Positions 58,452 to 64,000 of a stretch of DNA of 64,000 bases are shown piece after piece. How positions within the stretch are numbered: the first letter of the stretch is position 1; the number at the start of each line of letters is the position of its first letter. Position numbers and translations under genes: made by a program. Under the pieces are notes generated by a model. It was not told the origin of the DNA and did not search any database. It worked only from the letters and a program-made list of their open reading frames with translations. Source of the DNA: Poindextera sp041691315 (lineage in GTDB: Bacteria > Pseudomonadota > Alphaproteobacteria > Caulobacterales > Caulobacteraceae). The DNA is taken from contig JBEPUW010000012.1 of NCBI GenBank assembly GCA_041691315.1, positions 26,774 to 90,773 of the forward strand. The letters are read 5' to 3'.

Positions 58452-59231
58452 ATGAAGACCCAATACGGCGACGTTTCGATCGCGTTGGACGGCCACGTGG
58501 CGGTCGTCGAGGTCAGCCGGCCGCCCAACAACCATGTCAGCGTCGAGTTGATGCGCGACCTGGCCGACGCCTTGCGCGACCTGGACGAGGAAGGTGACTG
58601 CCGCGCCGTGGTGCTGGCGACGGCCGGGCGGGTCTTCTGCGGTGGCGCCGATCTCACCGCCCCGACCGGCATCGGCGGCCAGGGCATGGAGGGGATCAAC
58701 CCGCTCTATGTCGAGGCGGTGCGGCTGTTTTCCAACAAGAAGACCATCGTGGCGGCCGTCCAGGGCGCGGCGGTCGGCGCGGGCCTTGGGTTGGCTCTGG
58801 TGGCCGACTTCCGGGTCGCGGCGCCCGAGGCGCGGTTCACCGCCAACTTCGTCAAGCTGGGATTCCATGCCGGCTTCGGTCTCTCCCACACCCTGCCGCG
58901 GCTGATCGGCCTGCAGCGGGCGGCCCTGATGCTGCAGACCGGCCGCCGCATTCCGGGCGAACAGGCCGTCGCCTGGGGCCTGGCCGACGAGCTGGCGCCG
59001 CTGGATGAGGTCCGCCCCGCTGCCGTCCGGCTGGCCAATGAGATCGCCGAGAACGCGCCGCTGGCGGTGCAGTCCACCCGCGCCACCCTGCGCGCCGGCC
59101 TGGCCGAGGCGGTCAAGTCGATCACCGACCACGAATTCATCGAACAGTCGCGGCTGCGCAAGACGGCCGACTACAAGGAAGGCGTTCGCGCCGTGGCCGA
59201 GCGGCGGCCGGGGGCCTTCGTCGGCGCCTAA
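58452..59231 (+). CDS. Enoyl-CoA hydratase/isomerase (crotonase) family protein
   Basis: 259-aa crotonase-fold protein. The oxyanion-hole motifs are FCGGADLTAPTG and GAAVGAGLGLALVADFRVAA. Ungapped alignment with rat hydratase puts Gly about 113 at the first catalytic Glu (E144) and Phe about 133 at the second (E164, normally P-E-I), so simple water addition to an enoyl-CoA is unlikely; an isomerase, lyase or other crotonase reaction fits better. Ten bases downstream of the dehydrogenase gene. Confidence 0.9.
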   Translation: MKTQYGDVSIALDGHVAVVEVSRPPNNHVSVELMRDLADALRDLDEEGDCRAVVLATAGRVFCGGADLTAPTGIGGQGMEGINPLYVEAVRLFSNKKTIVAAVQGAAVGAGLGLALVADFRVAAPEARFTANFVKLGFHAGFGLSHTLPRLIGLQRAALMLQTGRRIPGEQAVAWGLADELAPLDEVRPAAVRLANEIAENAPLAVQSTRATLRAGLAEAVKSITDHEFIEQSRLRKTADYKEGVRAVAERRPGAFVGA

Positions 59232-59244
59232 GAAGGAGGATCCC

Positions 59245-60009
59245 ATGACCAAGCTGAACCGAGACGGCGTCCAGATCTATTACGAGGTGCATGGCGAGGG
59301 GCCGACCATTCTGCTCAGCCACGGCTATTCCTCGACCAGCGGCATGTGGAAGGGCCAGGTTGAGGCGCTGTCGGCCAGACACAAGCTGGTCATCTGGGAC
59401 ATGCGCGGCCATGGCGACAGCGACTATCCCGACGACCAGGCCGCCTACAGCGAAGCGGCCACCGTGGCCGACATGGCCTCGCTGCTGGACGCGGTCGGGG
59501 CGGAAAAGGCCATCATCGGCGGGCTTTCGCTTGGCGGCTACATGTCGCTGGCCTTCAACCGGGTGCATCCGGAGCGGGTCGAGGCGCTGCTGATCATCGA
59601 CACCGGCCCGGGCTATCGCAACGATGAGGCGCGCGACGGCTGGAACAAGAACGCGATCGCCAGAGCCGAGCGGCTGGAGCGCGAGGGGCTGCCCGACTTG
59701 GCCAACGCCAGCGCCGAGGTGCGTCAGGTCCGCCACCGCTCCGCCGACGGGCTGGCCAAGGCCGCGCGCGGCATGCTGACCCAGCGCGACGCCGGCGTGA
59801 TGAATTCGCTGGCCTCGGTCGCGGCGCCGTCGCTGATCGTGGTCGGCGCCGACGACACGCCCTTTCTGGCCGCCAGCGACTACATGGCCGCCAAGATTCC
59901 CGGCGCGAAAAAGGTGGTGATCCCGGATGCCGGGCACGCCTCCAACATCGACCAGCCGGCGGCGTTCAACCGCGCGATCGGCGATTTCCTGGACGCTTTG
60001 GGGCGCTGA
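59245..60009 (+). CDS. Alpha/beta hydrolase
   Basis: 254-aa alpha/beta-fold hydrolase. HG motif LLSHGYSSTSGMW (about residues 23-35), WDMRGHGDSDYPDD (about 50-63), nucleophile elbow GGLSLGGYMSLAF (Ser about 97), acid in VVGADDTPFL and His in DAGHASNIDQP (about 233). Size and motifs resemble ring-fission-product or enol-lactone hydrolases. AAGGAGGA precedes the ATG; the longer upstream frame is a shadow of the crotonase gene. It ends 3 bp before the CoA-transferase gene. Confidence 0.92.
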   Translation: MTKLNRDGVQIYYEVHGEGPTILLSHGYSSTSGMWKGQVEALSARHKLVIWDMRGHGDSDYPDDQAAYSEAATVADMASLLDAVGAEKAIIGGLSLGGYMSLAFNRVHPERVEALLIIDTGPGYRNDEARDGWNKNAIARAERLEREGLPDLANASAEVRQVRHRSADGLAKAARGMLTQRDAGVMNSLASVAAPSLIVVGADDTPFLAASDYMAAKIPGAKKVVIPDAGHASNIDQPAAFNRAIGDFLDALGR

Positions 60010-60012
60010 GCG

Positions 60013-61236
60013 ATGGCCAAGAAAGCCGAACTGGCCAAGCAGGCCACCGGCCCCCTGAAGGGCGTGCGCATCGTCGACCTGACCAGCGTGGTTTTCGGCG
60101 CCTACGCCACCCAGATGCTGGGCGACCTGGGCGCCGACGTGATCAAGGTGGAGTTTCCCGGCGGCCGCCGCGGCTCAGGCGGCGACATCATGCGCTGGGC
60201 CGGCCATACCCCCGACGGCGCCCCGGACGACCTCGGTCCCATCTACATGACCATCAACCGCAACAAGCGCTCCATCCTGCTGGATATCCGCCAGGAAAAG
60301 GACGCCGCGACCTTGAGGCGGCTGATCAAGACCGCCGACGTCTTCACCACCTCGGTCCGCTACGACGGCATGAAACGGATCGGTATCGACTATGAGGCGG
60401 TCAAGACCATCAAGCCGGACATCGTCTATGTTCACGGCGCCGGCTACGGCGCGACAGGTCCTTACGCCGGCGAGCCGGCCTATGACGACCTGGTGCAGTC
60501 GGCCTCCGGGTTCGCCGACCTGCTGAACCGCACCGATGGCCTGCCCGAGCCCAGGCTCTTGCCGGCCCTGATCGCCGACAAGGTCTCGGGCCTGTTCATG
60601 ACCCAGGCGGTGCTGGCGGCGCTGTTCCACCGCCAGAAGACCGGCGAGGGCCAGTTCGTCGAGGTGCCGATGCTGGAATGTGTCACCAGCTTCAACCTGG
60701 CCGAACACTTTTACGGCCACGTCTATGATCCGCCGACCGGCCAGTGGGGCTATCCGCGCGTGGTCAACCCGACCCGCAAGCCCTTCCCGACCAAGGACGG
60801 CTATATCGGCCTGCTCCCCTACACCGACCAGCAGTGGGACCAGTTCTTCGAGATCGCCGGCTGGAAGGAGACCATCGGCCAGGACCCGCGCTTCGCCGAC
60901 TACCGCACCCGCGGCCAGCACGTGCGCGAGCTCTATGGCATGGTCGACCAGGTCACCATGACCAAGACCACCGACGAGTGGCTGGCCCTGCTCAAGCCGC
61001 TGCAGATCCCGGTGGTGAAGATGAACCGGATGGACGACCTGATGACCGATCCGCACCTTGAGGCGGTCGGCTTCTTCCAGCGCTACGAGCATCCCGAGGC
61101 CGGGCCCTATTTCGGGATCAAGCCGCCGATCGGCTATTCCAGAACCCCGGCCAACGTGCGCCGCCATCCGCCGCGGATGGGGGAGCATACCGACGAGATC
61201 CTGGCCGAGCTGTCCGGCCCGGACGGGACCGAATAG
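60013..61236 (+). CDS. CaiB/BaiF family CoA-transferase
   Basis: 407-aa family III CoA-transferase. Signature segments: GVRIVDLTSVVFGAYATQML (about residues 17-36), GDLGADVIKVEFPGG, NKRSILLDIRQEKDAATLRR, DIVYVHGAGYGATGPYAGEP and YDDLVQSASGFADL. It probably activates or exchanges the acid substrate of the pathway, transferring CoA between carboxylates. Its position in the middle of the acyl-CoA string supports a catabolic role; substrate unknown. Confidence 0.93.
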   Translation: MAKKAELAKQATGPLKGVRIVDLTSVVFGAYATQMLGDLGADVIKVEFPGGRRGSGGDIMRWAGHTPDGAPDDLGPIYMTINRNKRSILLDIRQEKDAATLRRLIKTADVFTTSVRYDGMKRIGIDYEAVKTIKPDIVYVHGAGYGATGPYAGEPAYDDLVQSASGFADLLNRTDGLPEPRLLPALIADKVSGLFMTQAVLAALFHRQKTGEGQFVEVPMLECVTSFNLAEHFYGHVYDPPTGQWGYPRVVNPTRKPFPTKDGYIGLLPYTDQQWDQFFEIAGWKETIGQDPRFADYRTRGQHVRELYGMVDQVTMTKTTDEWLALLKPLQIPVVKMNRMDDLMTDPHLEAVGFFQRYEHPEAGPYFGIKPPIGYSRTPANVRRHPPRMGEHTDEILAELSGPDGTE

Positions 61237-61244
61237 GAAAACCC

Positions 61245-62012
61245 ATGCGTCTGCGTCAGATCGCCTTCATGGCCCGCAAGATCGCGCCGGTGGCCGAACA
61301 GCTGGAGCAGGTGTTCGGGCTGAAAGTCGGCTACCGCGATCCGGGCGTCGAGGTGTTCGGCCTGAAGAACGTGGTCATGCCGGTGGGCGGCGAGTTCCTT
61401 GAGGTGCTGGAGCCGTTCCGCGACGACGCCTCCGGCGCCCGCTACCTGGCCCGGCGCGGCGGCGACGCCGGTTACATGGTCATCCTGCAGGACGACGACG
61501 CGCTGGCGCACCGGGCGCGGCTGGAGGCGCAGGCCGTGCGCGTCATCGCGACCAGCCGCGGCGGGCGCTACACCTATAGCCACTTCCACCCAGCCGATTG
61601 CGCCGGCGTGCTGCTGTCGATCGATTCCGTCGAGGGCGACGCAAACTGGCGCGAGTCCAGGAGCGACTGGCCGCCGGCCGGTCCCGACTGGCGCGACTTT
61701 CAGAGCGAGACCAGCCTGGGCATCGCCTCGGTGACCATCCAGGCCCGCGACCCGCTGGCCGCCGCCGAGCGTTGGTCGATGCTGCTCGACCGCCGCGCCA
61801 ACCGGGTCGGCCGGGCGCTGGAATTCACGCTGGATCCCGGCCTGATCCGCTTCGTCGGCGCGGTCGACCAAGACGGCACAGGCGTGGTCGGCATGGACAT
61901 CCGGGTGGACGACCCCGCCGCCATCCTCGACCGCGCCCGCACGCTGGGCCTACCCGTCGACCGCGACGCGGTGACCATCGGCGGCGTCGCGATCTGGCCG
62001 GTCGCGGCCTAG
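61245..62012 (+). CDS. VOC/glyoxalase-like protein
   Basis: 255 aa with two VOC-like halves (RLRQIAFMARKIAPVAEQLE, and SVTIQARDPLAAAERWSMLL). The metal positions are not clearly conserved: the first half has EFLEVLEPF and SHFHPADCAGVLLSID (a His and an acidic residue). Such glyoxalase-like proteins occur in acyl-CoA degradation operons; a role as lyase or epimerase is conceivable but unproven. Last gene of the five-gene string, 8 bp after the CoA-transferase. Confidence 0.8.
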   Translation: MRLRQIAFMARKIAPVAEQLEQVFGLKVGYRDPGVEVFGLKNVVMPVGGEFLEVLEPFRDDASGARYLARRGGDAGYMVILQDDDALAHRARLEAQAVRVIATSRGGRYTYSHFHPADCAGVLLSIDSVEGDANWRESRSDWPPAGPDWRDFQSETSLGIASVTIQARDPLAAAERWSMLLDRRANRVGRALEFTLDPGLIRFVGAVDQDGTGVVGMDIRVDDPAAILDRARTLGLPVDRDAVTIGGVAIWPVAA

Positions 62013-62018
62013 AAGTTC

Positions 62019-62070
62019 TTGACCCCTCGTCCGTAACGCGTTACAGGGTTGCGCGACAGGAGACAAGGAT
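62019..62070 (+). promoter_or_regulatory. Toxin-antitoxin promoter region with 12-bp palindrome
   Basis: TTGACC (62019-62024) resembles a -35 element; GTAACGCGTTAC (62033-62044) is a perfect palindrome overlapping the expected -10 zone, a plausible site for autorepression. AGGAG precedes the antitoxin ATG at 62071. Confidence 0.55.
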
Positions 62071-62286
62071 ATGCCCGCTCCAGCTGAGCGAATGAAGGCG
62101 ATGCGAGATCGACGGCGTATGCGTGGCTTGCGGGAACTTCGCCTTATGGTCCCAGATCCCCGGTCGGAGGCGGTCCGTCAGCGCATCGCGGTGCAGGTTG
62201 CGCGCTTGAATCCTGAGCACGAGCGGGAGGCGCTCGCGTGGATCGAATCGGTTTCGGTCTTCGATGAATCCTTCGACGAAGAATGA
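62071..62286 (+). CDS. MazE-family (DUF3018) antitoxin
   Basis: 71 aa. The DUF3018 signature is RMKAMRDRRRMRGLRELRLM followed by VPDPRSEAVRQRIAVQVARL, i.e. a short basic DNA-binding N-terminus with the RxxGLRxxxxWVPD-like motif, and an acidic C-terminal tail (SVSVFDESFDEE) of the kind that wraps the toxin. Coupled to the toxin by an ATGA overlap. Confidence 0.86.
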   Translation: MPAPAERMKAMRDRRRMRGLRELRLMVPDPRSEAVRQRIAVQVARLNPEHEREALAWIESVSVFDESFDEE

Positions 62287-62609
62287 GACGCGGTGACATC
62301 GTAGCGATCGCGGCGCCTGGAGACTACGGAAAGCCGCGCCCGGCGGTGATTGTACAGACGGACGCGCTGCCCAGCGACCACGCTTCGCTCGTCCTTTGCC
62401 AGATGACTTCGAGCCTTTCTGACACGGAATTTCGCATCACCGTGGAGCCCAGCTCCGAAAATGGGCTTCGCGCAACGTCCCAAGTAATGACCGACAAGCC
62501 TGTGACTGTGCGGCGCGAACGCGTTGGACAATTAATTGGCCGTCTCGCCGCTGCGGATGTCGCGCGGCTGAACGTAGCGCTGGCCTTTGTCATGGGTCTC
62601 GCCGACTAG
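62283..62609 (+). CDS. PemK/MazF-family endoribonuclease toxin
   Basis: 108 aa. The N-terminal RRGDIVAIAAPGDYGKPRPA (with GKPRPAVIVQTD) and the central LVLCQMTSSLS are the conserved strands of the CcdB/PemK fold, with the active-site Arg/Thr region DTEFRITVEP and the C-terminal RERVGQLIGRLAAADVARLN. It should cleave mRNA at a specific short sequence. Translation depends on the antitoxin gene by overlap. Inserted between a catabolic operon and an alcohol dehydrogenase gene. Confidence 0.9.
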   Translation: MRRGDIVAIAAPGDYGKPRPAVIVQTDALPSDHASLVLCQMTSSLSDTEFRITVEPSSENGLRATSQVMTDKPVTVRRERVGQLIGRLAAADVARLNVALAFVMGLAD

Positions 62610-62634
62610 TGAAGTTGTCAGTCTGGGAGGTCAC

Positions 62635-63708
62635 ATGCGCGCCGTCGTCGCCCGCAACAAACAACTCCACTGCGAAGAGATCGCCGAGCTCGAACCGCAG
62701 GCCGGCCAGGTTCTGGTCAGGACGCTGAGCTGCGGCATCTGCGGCTCGGACCTGCACGCCCTGCACCACCTCGATCACATGGTCGAGCTGGGCAAGCGGG
62801 TCGGCGCCATCGGCGGCGGGCTGGACCCGGCCCAGGGCGTGGTGTTCGGCCACGAATTCTCCGCCGAGGTGCTGGACTACGGCCCGGGCTCGGCGCGTCC
62901 GTTGAAGGTCGGGACCCGCGTGGTCACCGTGCCGGTGCTGCCAACGGCCACGGGCATGGCGTCGATCGGCTATTCCAACGCCTATCCCGGCGGCTTCTCC
63001 GAACGCATGCTGCTGGCCGAGGCCATGCTGCTGGAGGTGCCGAACGGCCTCTCCGATCGCCAGGCGGCGATGACCGAGCCTTTCGCGGTTGGCGCCCACG
63101 CCGTCGCCCGCGCCGCCATCGACGAGCCGAGCGCCGCCCTGGTGATCGGCTGCGGGCCGGTAGGCCTGGCGGTGATCGCCGGTCTGAAGTCCAGGGGCTA
63201 CGGCCCGGTCGCGGCGGCCGACTTTTCGCCCGCCCGGCGCAGGATGGCCGAACGCATGGGCGCCGACATCGTGGTCGATCCGGCGGTGGAATCGCCGCAC
63301 GCCAAGTGGTCGGAAATGGGCGTCGCCGCCACCGGCCTGGAGCAGATGATGGCCCGGATGGGTGGCCTGACGGTCAGGCGCGCCATCATCTTCGAGTGCG
63401 TCGGCGTGCCCGGCGTGCTGCAGGGCCTGCTCGACGCCGCGCCCAGCGGCGCCCAGATCGTCGTCGCGGGCGTGTGCATGACGCCCGACACCATCGAGCC
63501 CTTCATCGCCATCACCAAGCAGATCGATTTCCGCTTTGTGTTTGGCTACACGCCCGAGGAATTCGCCGCCACCCTCGGCCAGATCGCCGACGGCAAGATC
63601 GACGTCGAGCCGGTGATCACCCAGGCGGTCGGCTTCGACGACGTCGCCGCCGCCTTCGCCGCCCTCGCCGACCCCGAAAGCCAGGTCAAGATCGTGGTCG
63701 AGCCTTAG
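62635..63708 (+). CDS. Zinc-binding alcohol dehydrogenase family protein
   Basis: 357-aa medium-chain dehydrogenase. Catalytic zinc site: SCGICGSDLHALHH (Cys about 33-36) and VFGHEFSAEVLDYG (His-Glu about 79-80). The structural-zinc lobe with four Cys is absent (VPVLPTATGMASIGY instead). Rossmann motif is VIGCGPVGLAVIAGLK (about 164-179). The start is the ATG after GGGAGGTCAC; the earlier frame begins inside the toxin gene. It is probably expressed separately from the TA pair, and the alcohol or aldehyde substrate is unknown. Confidence 0.9.
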   Translation: MRAVVARNKQLHCEEIAELEPQAGQVLVRTLSCGICGSDLHALHHLDHMVELGKRVGAIGGGLDPAQGVVFGHEFSAEVLDYGPGSARPLKVGTRVVTVPVLPTATGMASIGYSNAYPGGFSERMLLAEAMLLEVPNGLSDRQAAMTEPFAVGAHAVARAAIDEPSAALVIGCGPVGLAVIAGLKSRGYGPVAAADFSPARRRMAERMGADIVVDPAVESPHAKWSEMGVAATGLEQMMARMGGLTVRRAIIFECVGVPGVLQGLLDAAPSGAQIVVAGVCMTPDTIEPFIAITKQIDFRFVFGYTPEEFAATLGQIADGKIDVEPVITQAVGFDDVAAAFAALADPESQVKIVVEP

Positions 63709-63723
63709 CAGCGGCGAAGAGTC

Positions 63724-63855
63724 GACCGCCAAGCTCGCCAAGGACGCCAAGAAGAACGGCGGCGCGCGGTGGTGGCAGGCAAAACTGCGCCTCGGGCGCG
63801 CGACCGATTCCAGTCGTCCCCCAACCTCTTGGCGTCCTTGGCGAACTTGGCGGTC
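63724..63855. repeat. Inverted-repeat element (GCCAAG family)
   Basis: 28-bp arms with one mismatch (left GACCGCCAAGCTCGCCAAGG then ACGCCAAG; right the reverse complement) enclose 76 bp. It begins 15 bp after the alcohol dehydrogenase stop. The arms repeat the unit CGCCAAG. It is a different family from the RATHE elements. Confidence 0.85.
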
Positions 63856-63897
63856 AATTTGCTGACGCAGCCGCGCGCGGATGCGCCTTCAAGATTC

Positions 63898-63926
63898 AAC
63901 CACGAAAAACACGAAAAGCATGAACG
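63898..63926. repeat. Short A-rich tandem repeat
   Basis: Three 9-base units in tandem: CACGAAAAA, CACGAAAAG, CATGAACGG. Such CACGAAAA arrays are common near gene ends in several bacterial genomes. No gene is seen from here to the window end. Confidence 0.5.
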
Positions 63927-64000
63927 GGTCAGCGGCGAGGCCCGCGAGAGTCTGGAATGACCCCCTGATTTGAGACAGTGAAATAGGCCACACTGCCCTG

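Noticed and set aside
63724..63855. CRISPR-like repeats
   Set aside because: Only two arms in inverted orientation with a single intervening segment; no regular direct-repeat spacing and no cas genes in the window.

Overview
The window is GC-rich (by eye roughly two-thirds G+C), gene-dense DNA that looks like a Caulobacterales alphaproteobacterium (Caulobacter or Phenylobacterium type). This rests on the gene families present (NodT-type outer-membrane lipoproteins, DUF3008, DUF4112, GlsB/YeaQ, SbmA/BacA, CusF-like protein), on the order rpmH-rnpA-yidC-yihA, and on a dispersed palindromic repeat whose left half reads MARLVRATHE in one frame. The genus is an inference. I saw no rRNA, tRNA or CRISPR array.

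Layout. 1-4538: end of an RND efflux operon (pump, outer-membrane factor). 4769-5864: DUF4112 membrane protein and a solitary HicB-like antitoxin. 6110-9181, minus strand: rpmH, rnpA, yidC, yihA. 9522-10903: lower-GC, frame-disrupted NERD-domain gene. 10994-22878: accessory and membrane genes (GST, DUF421, exported methyltransferase-like protein, APC permease, GlsB, DUF3008, CusF-like, CFA-synthase-like, SbmA/BacA, YccF, GIY-YIG nuclease, monooxygenase, MHS transporter). 22939-29800: SDR, 2Fe-2S ferredoxin-like protein, serine hydrolase, Pit phosphate transporter with DUF47 partner, YXWGXW lipoprotein, cyclase. 29960-34924: tightly coupled plus-strand cluster of a flippase-like membrane protein, RibD-type reductase, haem-oxygenase-like iron oxidase, small Rieske protein, CDP-alcohol phosphatidyltransferase and URC1-type GTP cyclohydrolase II. 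34965-43895: small exported proteins, VOC protein, MarR remnant, GFA, quinone oxidoreductase, hydrolase, TetR, CPBP protease, phospholipase D, ExoD, lipoprotein. 43919-46736: decayed integrative element inserted in the 3' end of a DUF72 gene. 47705-53396: complete OMF-adaptor-RND operon. 53510-63708: carboxylesterase, MarR-regulated DHA2 exporter, an acyl-CoA catabolic operon, a MazE/MazF-type module and a zinc alcohol dehydrogenase.

Three things stand out. (1) The palindromic repeat family occurs as at least ten elements; one copy is split and carries a GIY-YIG nuclease gene between its halves, and two copies are chimeras with a second repeat type. (2) The 29960-34924 cluster combines GTP ring opening, pyrimidine reduction, iron oxidation and CDP-alcohol chemistry in a set I do not recognise as a described pathway. 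(3) The DUF72 insertion keeps 52-bp direct repeats at both ends, a second pair of 27-bp repeats inside, a catalytically truncated integrase and a replaced host C-terminus.
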